From Azophilus sp965214305 (GTDB lineage Bacteria; Pseudomonadota; Gammaproteobacteria; Pseudomonadales; Azotimanducaceae): a DNA stretch of 64,000 nt. The notes below the pieces were generated by a model. It was not told the DNA's origin, did not search any database, and saw only the letters and a program-made list of their open reading frames with translations. The stretch is taken from positions 372,001-436,000 of the forward strand of contig OZ243949.1 in assembly GCA_965214305.1 (NCBI GenBank), read 5' to 3'. How positions within the stretch are numbered: the stretch's first letter is position 1; the number at the start of each line of letters is the position of its first letter. Shown piece after piece: positions 54,301-61,495 of this stretch. The translations under genes were made by a program, and so were the position numbers.

Positions 54301-54564
54301 CTTTCCGACAAGGAGACCAAGCAGGTGAAGAAAGCGGGCAAGGATCTGTTGGAGGCGTTGAAGCGCGGAAAACTGGTTCTGGACTGGCGCAAGTTCCAGC
54401 GTACCCGGGCCGCCGTGAAAATCAGCATCGAAGATGTGCTGGACGAAGGTTTGCCGAAGAGTTTCTCGCCGGAGCTGTTTGAGCGCAAGGTCGAGGCCGT
54501 GTACCAGCACGTTTTTGAGTCCTACTACGGCGGCGGCCGAGGGGTGTATGCGGTTGCGGCTTGA
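51385..54564 (+). CDS. hsdR: Type I restriction endonuclease subunit R
   Basis: A 1059-residue translocating nuclease. The PD-(D/E)xK site is RADLVGFVNGIPLVFIELKA (Asp near 149, Glu-x-Lys near 163-165). The helicase motor shows Walker A WHTQGSGKSVSM near residue 296, DEAH (ITDEAHRSQYD), FTGTPL and motif VI QTIARANRVFKE. A long helical C-terminal domain contacts HsdM/S. Start ATG with GGGGAAG upstream. Length and motifs are complete, so the enzyme is probably active. The stop lies 27 bp before the second IS5-type remnant. Confidence 0.94.
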   Translation: MSEYSEDALVEQPAIALFAAMGWETASGFHEFDQAGGSPLGRETKSEVVLGGRLRPALERLNPGLPADAFDQAIEELVRDRGAMAPVRANREIHLLLKNGARVKISDPDGEGETVELVRLIDWNTPADNDFLLVSQFWVTGEMYTRRADLVGFVNGIPLVFIELKAAHARLETAYTGNLADYKNTIPQLFWYNALIVLSNGSRSRIGSMTANWEHFAEWKKINSEGEEGVVSLETMIRGTCDKARLLDLVENFTLFMEAQGGSIKLLGKNHQYLGVNNAIEALRGIESRAGRLGVFWHTQGSGKSVSMICFAQKVLRKIPGNWTFVIITDRRELDHQIYKSFAASGAVTGQGAQATSSRHLRQLLTEDHRYVFTLIHKFRTERGGAHPVLSERADIIVITDEAHRSQYDTLALNMRAALPNASFIAFTGTPLIIGEEKTREVFGDYVSVYDFRQSVEDGATVPLYYENRIPELQLANENLNEDMERLLEEAELDEAQEKKLEREFARQYHLITREERLETIAEDIVRHFTGRGFPGKAMVISIDKATAVRMHDRVKTHWTAEMSRLMDEMAKAAGDEKRRAIKERLQFMDSTDMAVVVSPSQNEIGEMKARGLDIAPHRKRMVSEDLETKFKDPDDPFRIVFVCAMWLTGFDAPSCSTLYLDKPMRNHTLMQTIARANRVFKEKVNGLIVDYVGVFRNLEKALAIYGAESGGGGDSLVKDKAALVALLQRSIAETERLCAGMGVELDAIEATGDFGKIKLLDDAVEALIANDDSKKRYLMQAATVWRLYKAILPDSEAKAFAARCLLIDVLVKKIRALTPPADISEVMGQVEELLDMSIAAGGYMIRETPAAYGLAGGAEGHWVDLSQIDFEVLKERFTKGNKRTEAEKLKGQVHGKLKRMLRLNRTRMDYLERFQKMIDEYNAGSLNIDEFFQRLLTFAESLNEEEKRSVAEQLSEEELALFDILTKPRLDLSDKETKQVKKAGKDLLEALKRGKLVLDWRKFQRTRAAVKISIEDVLDEGLPKSFSPELFERKVEAVYQHVFESYYGGGRGVYAVAA

Positions 54565-54594
54565 TCGCCGGGACCGGGGGTCTTCGATCATTAG

Positions 54595-55241
54595 GGAAGG
54601 TCTGAACAAGACGGCGTTTTTGGCCCGGCCAGCGCCTGACTTCGATTTTTGAAACCAATCGGAATGGCAGGGGGACAAGCCATTCTGCTTCGGCATGGAA
54701 TGGGCGCTTGGACATGGCTGCCCCGGTCGGTTTCGGCTACCCGCTTGCAGCCCTTCGCGGATCGCGGACGGACTGCGCCCGCGGCGTCAGGCGGGCGCAT
54801 AGCGGCCGGCGATGAGCAGGTTGGAGAAGCCGGGCAGCAGCGCGATGCGCTGCGTGTTCTGATCTCCGCGAACAGCGCCTCGCCCGGGCCGTGCCTCTCC
54901 AGCAGGTGCCGGAAGTTCAATATCGTCGTCTCGTCCGGCAAGGGATCCGTCAGCCGCAGGCCCGCAAACCGGCGCCCCGACTCCACCTCGTAGAGCAGGT
55001 CCTCCATCCCCGGGTCGCTCAGGTTGTGGAACAGCTGGACGCAGTGAACCCGAAGCATCGTTCCCAACGGGTAAGGCTTCCGGCCCCGGTCGCCTTTCGG
55101 GTGGAACGGCTCGATCCGCCGCGCCAGACGGTCCCACGGGACCAGCCCCCCCATCCGCTCAAGAAACAACTCCCGGCGCGTCCGCCGCTTCTTCGCATCG
55201 TGCTCCAGCTCCGCGAACGTCGCCTGCTCCATGAACCCTCC
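54595..55241 (-). mobile_element. IS5-type insertion sequence remnant, copy 2
   Basis: TTAG (54591-54594) is followed by the same terminal repeat GGAAGGTCTGAACAAG as copy 1. On the minus strand the transposase N-terminus is intact from ATG 55232: MEQATFAELEHDAKKRRTRR, RIEPFHPKGDRGRKPYPLGT, MEDLLYEVESGRRFAGLRLT, LLERHGPGEALFAEIRT. It then jumps by deletion to the C-terminal RIALLPGFSNLLIAGRYAPA. The catalytic centre is missing and the left terminal repeat is lost where pglZ sequence resumes. Same orientation as copy 1 but diverged from it. Confidence 0.8.
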
Positions 55242-55854
55242 AATTGGCTTGCGAATCGCTACGCTGGTTTGGCGAACCTTCCACCTGTGCCGCCGGTCAT
55301 GCTTCACCACGTTCCGCGCCTTCTCGCAAGGGAACTGCGGGAACCGGATGCCAGCAAGGTGGCGCTGCTGGTTCTCGATGGCTTGGCGCTCGACCAATGG
55401 GTGGTCATCCGGCACGAGTTGACCGAGCAGAGACCGGGCTTGCACATGCAGGAAGATGCCGTCTTCGCTTGGGTCCCAACCGTCACTTCCATTTCTCGGC
55501 AGGCGATCTTCGCAGGGCGACCACCGCTTTATTTCCCCGACCACCTCCACACCACTGATCGAGAGCCAGTGCTATGGCGACAATTCTGGGCAAGGGAAGG
55601 CATCGACTCTAAGCAGGTAGCCTATAGCAAAGGTTTGGGTCAGAGTGGTTTGGACACCGTAGCCAAACTTGCTGAGCGTCCCGACATGCGTGTGCTCGGA
55701 TTGGTGGTCGATACCGTGGACAAGATCATGCACGGCATGACGCTTGGCACCCAACCGGTCGGCGTTCGTGCGCGAGCGCGTGGTTTGCCACGGTGGCGCT
55801 TGCATTGAAGAGGTCATCGTGCCCTTGGTGCGCATTGCGAGAGCGGGCCCATGA
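55242..55854 (+). pseudogene. 3' remnant of BREX-3 pglZ with an internal deletion
   Basis: The first piece reads NWLANRYAGLANLPPVPPVM, SKVALLVLDGLALDQWVVIR, then FAWVPTVTSISRQAIFAGRP and GLVVDTVDKIMHGMTLGTQ, the core of the PglZ alkaline-phosphatase-like domain. Near 55747 the frame changes; the next piece reads RLAPNRSAFVRERVVCHGGA and IEEVIVPLVRIARAGP, the family C-terminus. Roughly a hundred residues are missing at the join and the N-terminal half was lost at the IS edge. The final TGA overlaps the next gene's ATG, keeping the original coupling. Confidence 0.75.
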
Positions 55855-56603
55855 ACAACGGCAAAATGTCTGTGGGTTTGAGCCAGCGCATTCGCTTGGA
55901 GTGGCTTGAGCGAACGGCAACCCTCGCACGGGTCGGGAAAGACAGAGCGGCTGTTCGTGATGCCCCAGATGAGATGCTGGCGAATGAACTCTCGGTTAAC
56001 AGCAATACCCGTCGAAACAGCCGGGCCAAGACCATCATCATCCTGTTGAAGACTTGGCTCGACGGGCCACTGCGGGTGGCCCCGCTGCGCCAAGCCGGGC
56101 AGGCTTTGCTAGAGGCATTGGACCCAACCGACCGGCTTGCTGTTCATTGGGGCATGGTGCTGGCCGTTTATCCCTTTTGGGGGGCTGTGGCGACCACTGT
56201 TGGCAGACTACTACGGCTGCAGGGCAGCGCTGCCGCCAGCCAGGTTCAACGGCGCATCCGCGAGCTGTATGGAGACCGTAATACGGTGTCCCACACCACG
56301 AACCGGGTGCTCCGGTCCTGTGTTGACTGGGGTGCGCTGGCAGACGCCAAGAGCCGGGGTATCTATGAGCCGAGTACGGGCATTGAGGTTGGCTCCCCAA
56401 AGTTGGCTGCTTGGTTGGCGGAAGCACTGCTGACCGGGCATGTGGGTTCAGCTGGCCCGATGCATCTGCTCGGTCATCCGAGCCTGTTTCCGTTCAGAGT
56501 TATGCCACTGGATGGACGCGACTTGGTTACGCATTCAACTCGGCTGGAATTACTGCAAGGTATTGAGGATGACCTTGTCATGCTGCGCTCTGGAAATTGT
56601 TGA
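55851..56603 (+). CDS. BREX-3 terminal gene, BrxA-like protein
   Basis: A 250-residue mostly helical protein. MSVGLSQRIRLEWLERTATL, NSRAKTIIILLKTWLDGP, HWGMVLAVYPFWGAVATTVG, QVQRRIRELYGDRNTVSHTT and LLGHPSLFPFRVMPLDGRDL are the main segments. Position directly after pglZ in a BREX-3 locus and the size fit the BrxA-type last gene, but the assignment rests largely on context. The start overlaps the pglZ stop. The frame looks intact. Confidence 0.6.
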   Translation: MNNGKMSVGLSQRIRLEWLERTATLARVGKDRAAVRDAPDEMLANELSVNSNTRRNSRAKTIIILLKTWLDGPLRVAPLRQAGQALLEALDPTDRLAVHWGMVLAVYPFWGAVATTVGRLLRLQGSAAASQVQRRIRELYGDRNTVSHTTNRVLRSCVDWGALADAKSRGIYEPSTGIEVGSPKLAAWLAEALLTGHVGSAGPMHLLGHPSLFPFRVMPLDGRDLVTHSTRLELLQGIEDDLVMLRSGNC

Positions 56604-56648
56604 CGACACTCCGTGTCGCTTGCGGCTGATATGCCACGACCGCGGGCG

Positions 56649-57509
56649 TTAGTCCGGATGCCCCGCGTTCAATAGCGCCATCACCGCAACGGGATCGACG
56701 CGGTTGCCGTTGAGGCTTACCGACCAGTGCAGGTGCGGGCCGGTGGAGCGCCCGGTGGCGCCCACCTCGCCGATCACCCAACCGCGCCGCACTTCCTCGC
56801 CTTCCCGCACCGATATGGCGTTCAGGTGGCAGTACATGGTCACCAGCCCGTGGCCGTGGTCCAGAAAGACCGTTTTGCCGTTGAAGAAGAGCTCGCCCGT
56901 CAGTATGACCTCGCCGGCCGCGGGGGCGCGGATGGGTGTGCCGGTGTCGGCGGCGATGTCCAAGCCGCTGTGCGGATTGCGTGGTTGGCCGTTGAGGATG
57001 CGACGGTGTCCGAAGGGGCTTGAGGTGATGCCGGCAACGGGTTGTACAAAGGGCACGATGTCGAGTTCGCGTGGGGTAAAGCGGTCATATTGCTCAAGTT
57101 GGCGTTGCGTCTCCTCGCGGATGCGCGCCAAATCCTCTGGCAACGGCTCCACCATGCGTTGATTTTTGATACGCAGATGTTGCTCGGGGTAGGTTTTGGC
57201 GACCACCTCGAACGCCAGGCTGAGGCTATTCTCGCCGCCGGATAATGTCAGGCTGTGCGAACCTGGCCGGGCCTTGATCGGGATGCCGACGATGGCGTGG
57301 CCCTGATAAATCAGCACCGGTTTGCCCGCGAAGGTGGCGCGCTCGGCCCAAGGCGGCAAGGGCAGCCGAAAGATACCGCCGGGCACGGCGGTTTGTTGAT
57401 CGACGGCGGGGCTTGTCGCCGTATGCGCCGCTCCCAATGGTTGCGGCCACCCGCCTGTGGGCAGCGCAACGCCGAGCAACGCGGCTGTCGCCAAAGCAAT
57501 ATTAATCAT
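56649..57509 (-). CDS. M23 family metallopeptidase (LytM-type)
   Basis: A 286-residue exported protein. Signal-peptide-like N-terminus (INIALATAALLGVALPTGG), then a beta domain, then the zinc peptidase domain with NPHSGLDIAADTGTPIRAPA (H-x3-D), LDHGHGLVTMYCHLNAI and GRSTGPHLHWSVSLNGN (H-x-H). All metal ligands are present, so it is likely an active peptidoglycan endopeptidase. It overlaps xseA by 8 nt; this xseA-M23 pairing is common in gammaproteobacteria. Confidence 0.9.
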   Translation of the reverse strand: MINIALATAALLGVALPTGGWPQPLGAAHTATSPAVDQQTAVPGGIFRLPLPPWAERATFAGKPVLIYQGHAIVGIPIKARPGSHSLTLSGGENSLSLAFEVVAKTYPEQHLRIKNQRMVEPLPEDLARIREETQRQLEQYDRFTPRELDIVPFVQPVAGITSSPFGHRRILNGQPRNPHSGLDIAADTGTPIRAPAAGEVILTGELFFNGKTVFLDHGHGLVTMYCHLNAISVREGEEVRRGWVIGEVGATGRSTGPHLHWSVSLNGNRVDPVAVMALLNAGHPD

Positions 57510-58878
57510 CTATCGGCCGAAATCGTTCGGGAACGGGTTTTTTGTTTTGCGCCACGGCATCCAGGGTGCCGTCCGGGAAGTGGGCTTGAAAGGCCTCGCC
57601 CACCTCAACGGCGGCGGCGTTCGTGATCGCTTGACCGTCCGGGCGGGTGACGATGGCAAAGCCGCGCGCCAGGGTGGCGAGCGGGCTGACGGCCGCCAGA
57701 GTGCGGGCGAGCGTCGCGAGCTTGCCCCGGCCGTTTTGTATCCGCTCAACCATGAGACGACGAGCACCGCTCGCCAACCGTTCGACGCTTTCCCGGTGGC
57801 CTTCAATACGCTGCGCCGGGCGCAATAACCTGAGAGAGCGGCGCAGTGTATCAATACGGGTGGCGAGTTGCCGCGTCCGGCTATGCAGGGCGCGGTGCAG
57901 TCGCTCGTCCAAATCGTCGGCCCGCTGCATCAGCTGTTGTGTGCGTTGGCGCGGGTCGCTCAAACGGGCGCTTAGTGCCGCCAGGCCATGGGTGACCAAG
58001 TTGATGCGCGTGGCGCAAGATCGGCCGAGGCGCCCCTGAAGTTCACCGAATTGCCTGGCCAGTGCCGCACCGTCGGGCGTGAGTAGTTCGGCCGCGGCGG
58101 AAGGCGTGGCACCGCGCAGGTCCGCAACCAACTCGGCGATGGTGAAATCGGTTTCGTGGCCAATGGCGGCCACGGTTGGCACGGGGCAGGCCGCGATGGC
58201 CCGGGCCAGTGGTTCCGAATTGAAGGCGACCAGGTCTTCGAGTGAGCCGCCGCCGCGGGTTATCAATACCAGATCGGGGCGCAACTCCGGCACAAGCCGC
58301 AGCGCATTGAGCAGTTGTCGTTCCGCTTCCGCCCCCTGCACGGCGACGGGCACCAGTGTTACCGCCAAACAGGGGAAGCGCCGACCGATAATGCTCAGCA
58401 CATCGCGCAGCGCGGCACCGCTGCGCGATGACAAAACGGCCAGATGGGCGGGATAGGTTGGTAACGGTTTTTTGCGCTCGACATCGAACAGCCCCTCCGC
58501 CGCCAGCCGGTTCTTCAATGCCTCGAACGCGGCCCGCAGGGCACCTTCGCCAGCCGGCTCCAGGTGCTCGACGATGATCTGGTAATCGCCACGCTCCTCA
58601 TACAGGCTGACCCGCCCGCGCACGAGCACCTCGGTGCCGTCGGTGGGTTGTAATTTGGCCGCGCGATTGCGGTTGGCGAACATGGCGCAACGCACTTGGG
58701 CGCCGTCGTCCTTGAGGGTGAAGTACCAGTGCCCCGAGCCCGGGCGCCGGTAATTGGAGATTTCGCCACGCACCCACACCGGGCCGAGGCGGCCCTCAAG
58801 CAACAGCCGCGCCTGTCGGTTCAGCGCACTGACGGTTAAAATGCTGTCGTCGGCTAGAGGGAGTGGCAGGGTCTGCAT
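57502..58878 (-). CDS. xseA: Exodeoxyribonuclease VII large subunit
   Basis: A 458-residue protein of typical length. N-terminal OB fold (LTVSALNRQARLLLEGRLGP, VWVRGEISNYRRPGSGHWYF), catalytic region with LAVLSSRSGAALRDVLSIIG, ITRGGGSLEDLVAFNSEPLA and AAIGHETDFTIAELVADLRG, then a long coiled coil and the C-terminal ATLARGFAIVTRPDGQAI. The ATG 58878 (MQTLPLPLADDS) begins the similarity; the open frame above it does not match. Confidence 0.94.
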   Translation of the reverse strand: MQTLPLPLADDSILTVSALNRQARLLLEGRLGPVWVRGEISNYRRPGSGHWYFTLKDDGAQVRCAMFANRNRAAKLQPTDGTEVLVRGRVSLYEERGDYQIIVEHLEPAGEGALRAAFEALKNRLAAEGLFDVERKKPLPTYPAHLAVLSSRSGAALRDVLSIIGRRFPCLAVTLVPVAVQGAEAERQLLNALRLVPELRPDLVLITRGGGSLEDLVAFNSEPLARAIAACPVPTVAAIGHETDFTIAELVADLRGATPSAAAELLTPDGAALARQFGELQGRLGRSCATRINLVTHGLAALSARLSDPRQRTQQLMQRADDLDERLHRALHSRTRQLATRIDTLRRSLRLLRPAQRIEGHRESVERLASGARRLMVERIQNGRGKLATLARTLAAVSPLATLARGFAIVTRPDGQAITNAAAVEVGEAFQAHFPDGTLDAVAQNKKPVPERFRPIDD

Positions 58879-59012
58879 GCTTGGTGATGTATCGCCTTTA
58901 AGTTCCAACGATCCCGACGCTGCCTGAAATCCGGGGCCCGCGCCTGGGCAATTCGGGGCCGGATTATAGGGCTGGATGCCAAAATGAGCATTGCCGCCGA
59001 GTCCGGTGGCTA

Positions 59013-59132
59013 TGGCGCTCGGCGGCCGGGAACCGGAGCCGGAGGAATCGGAGAACTTCACCTTGGGCGCGGTACTGGCCTTGGATAACGGCCTGAGTCT
59101 GACCGTGGATTACTTCCGCATCGCCGCGGCTG
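59013..59132 (+). pseudogene. Fragment of a TonB-dependent receptor
   Basis: About 40 codons read ALGGREPEPEESENFTLGAV, then LALDNGLSLTVDYFRIAAA. The P-E-x-S-E-N-F-T-L-G strand followed by L-S-L-T-V-D-Y-F-R-I is characteristic of the outer-membrane barrel of TonB-dependent receptors. No start, stop or rest of the barrel is present. It abuts the methyltransferase fragment. Confidence 0.65.
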
Positions 59133-59384
59133 CGCCTCGGCCCGATTGAGCATTTCGCAGTCCACGACCACCAACTCAACGACGGCCGCATCCGAGCCTT
59201 CAGGAATTGCCTCGGCTAACGCACCCGTCCCAGCGCCTAAATCAAGCACCTTTTTCGGCTTGACCCCAGTGACCTCCTCCGCAGCGCACCGAAGCATGGC
59301 TTCGTAGCCGGGAATCAAAGAGCGAATCGGGGCATTTTGGGCATCAATGTCCAGCTGCAGGTGTTGGCGAACGGAGTGGCTCAT
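59133..59384 (-). pseudogene. N-terminal fragment of a SAM-dependent methyltransferase
   Basis: ATG 59384 opens MSHSVRQHLQLDIDAQNAPI, then PGYEAMLRCAAEEV and the SAM motif I KKVLDLGAGTGALAEAI, up to VVDCEMLNRAEA. The sequence then ends abruptly at the TonB-receptor fragment, so two thirds of the gene are missing. It lies just downstream of the PIN fragment on the same strand. Confidence 0.65.
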
Positions 59385-59398
59385 GGGCGCGATCGGCT

Positions 59399-59665
59399 TT
59401 AGTTGATCGGACAATGGGACCGTTCCAACAGGTCAGTGTTGCCAGCACCCGAATAGACCTTTCCGCGAGGATTGTTGATGATCTGCGGCGATTTGAAGTC
59501 CTCAATTAGATTGGAGTCACCAGAGAAGAGCAGGCGGGCGCCCGAAACGCGGGCCAACGCCAGAATATGCGGGTCGTCCGAGCGCAGCCTGCGATCATTG
59601 CGTAAATCCTGCTCAATCTCAGCGAGGTCATCATGAGAAATGAGCTTGGCTTTACCCGCCCGGTA
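59399..59665 (-). pseudogene. C-terminal fragment of a PIN-domain protein
   Basis: Minus-strand frame ending with TAA at 59399-59401 reads AKLISHDDLAEIEQDLRN, RRLRSDDPHILALARVSGAR, LLFSGDSNLIEDFKSPQII and NPRGKVYSGAG. The SDDPHILALA and FSGDxNLIEDF motifs supply the late acidic residues of PIN nucleases (VapC-like). The N-terminal part with the first Asp is absent; the frame is open only to 59702. A remnant of a toxin-antitoxin or DNA-damage nuclease. Confidence 0.65.
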
Positions 59666-59753
59666 GCCGGGCGGCGAGGCGGATTGGCAACGCCAACCAA
59701 CTCAGGCCAGGACCAAGACTGCCACATTCATGACGTATACCCCGGCTGTCCGA

Positions 59754-59840
59754 TAGTGGCTCAGTTTCAATTGCCGCCGCCGTGGAGACCACACCCGCGT
59801 TGGGCCGAGGTCAACGAAGATTTTCCAAATTGAGCCACTA
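59754..59840. mobile_element. 87-bp MITE-like element with 10-bp flanking direct repeats
   Basis: The ends TAGTGGCTCAGTTT and AAATTGAGCCACTA are inverted copies (13 of 14). CCGGCTGTCC occurs on both sides, at 59742-59751 and 59841-59850, as expected for a target-site duplication. The same left end, TAGTGGCTCAGTTTCAAT, is at 8896-8913. No coding capacity, so movement would depend on a transposase encoded elsewhere. It sits just upstream of the guaB promoter. Confidence 0.75.
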
Positions 59841-59857
59841 CCGGCTGTCCCGGCAAG

Positions 59858-59886
59858 TTTACATGCACCGAGGCCATCGCTAAAAT
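59858..59886 (+). promoter_or_regulatory. Sigma-70 promoter of guaB
   Basis: TTTACA (59858-59863), a 17-nt spacer and TAAAAT (59881-59886), predicting a start of transcription near 59893 and a leader of about 16 nt before the guaB ATG. The MITE-like element ends 17 nt upstream of the -35, so any upstream operator or UP element has been displaced. Confidence 0.65.
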
Positions 59887-59908
59887 TCTGATTTTGCGGG
59901 TTGCCAAA

Positions 59909-61378
59909 ATGCTGCGTATCGCTCGGGACGCCCTCACATTCGACGATGTACTTCTGCTGCCCGCCCACTCCCAGGTTCTGCCTTCCGAAGTTGATCTGAA
60001 AACGCGCTTGACGCGCACCATCGAACTCAACATTCCGCTCATGTCCTCGGCGATGGATACCGTCACCGAAGCGCGCCTGGCCATCGCCATCGCCCAGGAG
60101 GGCGGCATCGGCGTGGTGCATAAAAATATGGCGATTGAGGCCCAGGCGCGGGAGGTGCGAGCCGTTAAGAAATACGAAACCGGCGTCATCCGCGACCCTA
60201 TCACCATCGCGCCGGGCTGCACCGTCGCCGAATTGCTGGCGTTGACCCAGGATAATCGCATTTCCGGGGTGCCGGTGGTGGAAGGCGGCAAGCTGGTTGG
60301 TATTGTCACCGCCCGGGATATCCGGTTCGAGAAACGCCTCGACGCCAAGGTGCGCGAGGTGATGACGCCCCGGGAGCGATTGGTGACAGCTCCAGAGAAC
60401 GCAAACTTCGATGCCGTTACCAAGCTATTGCACAAACACCGTATTGAAAAGGTGCTTTTGGTTGGTGGCGGTTTCGAACTTAAGGGCATGGTCACCGTCA
60501 AAGATATCAACAAGGCGCAGGCATTCCCGAACGCCTGCAAAGACGACCATGGCCAGTTGCGGGTGGGGGCGAGCGTTGGTACCAGCGCGGACACCGACGA
60601 GCGGGTGGCCACGCTGATTGAAGCCGGGGCCGATGTGATTGTCGTAGACACCGCCCACGGGCACGCCAAGTCGGTGCTCGATCGGGTGAGCCTCATCAAG
60701 CAGAGCTACCCGGACATGCCGGTCATCGGTGGCAATGTCGCCACCAAGGCGGGTGCTCAGGCGATGCTCGCCGCGGGTGCGGATGCCATCAAGGTGGGTA
60801 TCGGCCCCGGCTCCATCTGCACCACGCGCATTGTGACCGGCATTGGCGTACCCCAGGTTACTGCCGTGGCGGAGGCCGTGGCCGCCGCCGCCGAAGTGGA
60901 TGTGCCGGTGATTGCCGATGGCGGCATCCGTTATTCCGGCGACCTTGCGAAGGCCATCGTTGCCGGTGCCAGCGTGGTCATGATTGGTAGCTTGCTCGCT
61001 GGTACAGACGAGGCGCCGGGGGAGGTGGAACTGTACCAGGGCCGTACCTACAAGTCCTATCGCGGCATGGGTTCGCTCGGTGCCATGAACGACGCCCACG
61101 GGTCCAGCGACCGCTATTTCCAGCAAGTGGAGGGCGATGGGCAAAAGTTGGTGCCGGAAGGCATTGAGGGGCGGGTTCCCTACCGGGGGCCGATGGGTCC
61201 CATCGTCCACCAGCTAATCGGCGGTTTGCGCGCCTCAATGGGCTATACGGGTTCGCCCGATCTCGAGACCATGCGCACCAAGCCGGAACTGGTGCGGGTC
61301 ACTGCCGCCAGCATGACGGAAAGCCATGTACATGACGTGACCATCACGAAGGAAGCGCCCAACTATCCGTTAAGTTGA
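59909..61378 (+). CDS. guaB: Inosine-5'-monophosphate dehydrogenase
   Basis: A 489-residue enzyme that oxidises IMP to XMP, the committed step to GMP. The catalytic Cys is in GIGPGSICTTRIVTGIGVPQ; the paired CBS domains are at about residues 90-205 (ITIAPGCTVAELLALTQDNR, VREVMTPRERLVTAPENANF); NAD and flap regions include YRGMGSLGAM. ATG 59909 is preferred to TTG 59894. guaA follows 117 bp later. Confidence 0.96.
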   Translation: MLRIARDALTFDDVLLLPAHSQVLPSEVDLKTRLTRTIELNIPLMSSAMDTVTEARLAIAIAQEGGIGVVHKNMAIEAQAREVRAVKKYETGVIRDPITIAPGCTVAELLALTQDNRISGVPVVEGGKLVGIVTARDIRFEKRLDAKVREVMTPRERLVTAPENANFDAVTKLLHKHRIEKVLLVGGGFELKGMVTVKDINKAQAFPNACKDDHGQLRVGASVGTSADTDERVATLIEAGADVIVVDTAHGHAKSVLDRVSLIKQSYPDMPVIGGNVATKAGAQAMLAAGADAIKVGIGPGSICTTRIVTGIGVPQVTAVAEAVAAAAEVDVPVIADGGIRYSGDLAKAIVAGASVVMIGSLLAGTDEAPGEVELYQGRTYKSYRGMGSLGAMNDAHGSSDRYFQQVEGDGQKLVPEGIEGRVPYRGPMGPIVHQLIGGLRASMGYTGSPDLETMRTKPELVRVTAASMTESHVHDVTITKEAPNYPLS

Positions 61379-61495
61379 TGTTGCGGGCTAACTCTCCTGG
61401 TGGTGTGCGGAGGCGGCTTACCAGTGCGCCAACCCTCAAGCCGGCTTCCCTGCCTCGTTGGTCGGGGCCACGCCTCCCGAGCTCTTTGGTGAGAT

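Noticed and set aside
54591..55550. A 319-codon minus-strand frame treated as a functional IS5-type transposase
   Set aside because: The true transposase start is at 55232, the frame above it is opposite the pglZ remnant, and the central catalytic residues are deleted.
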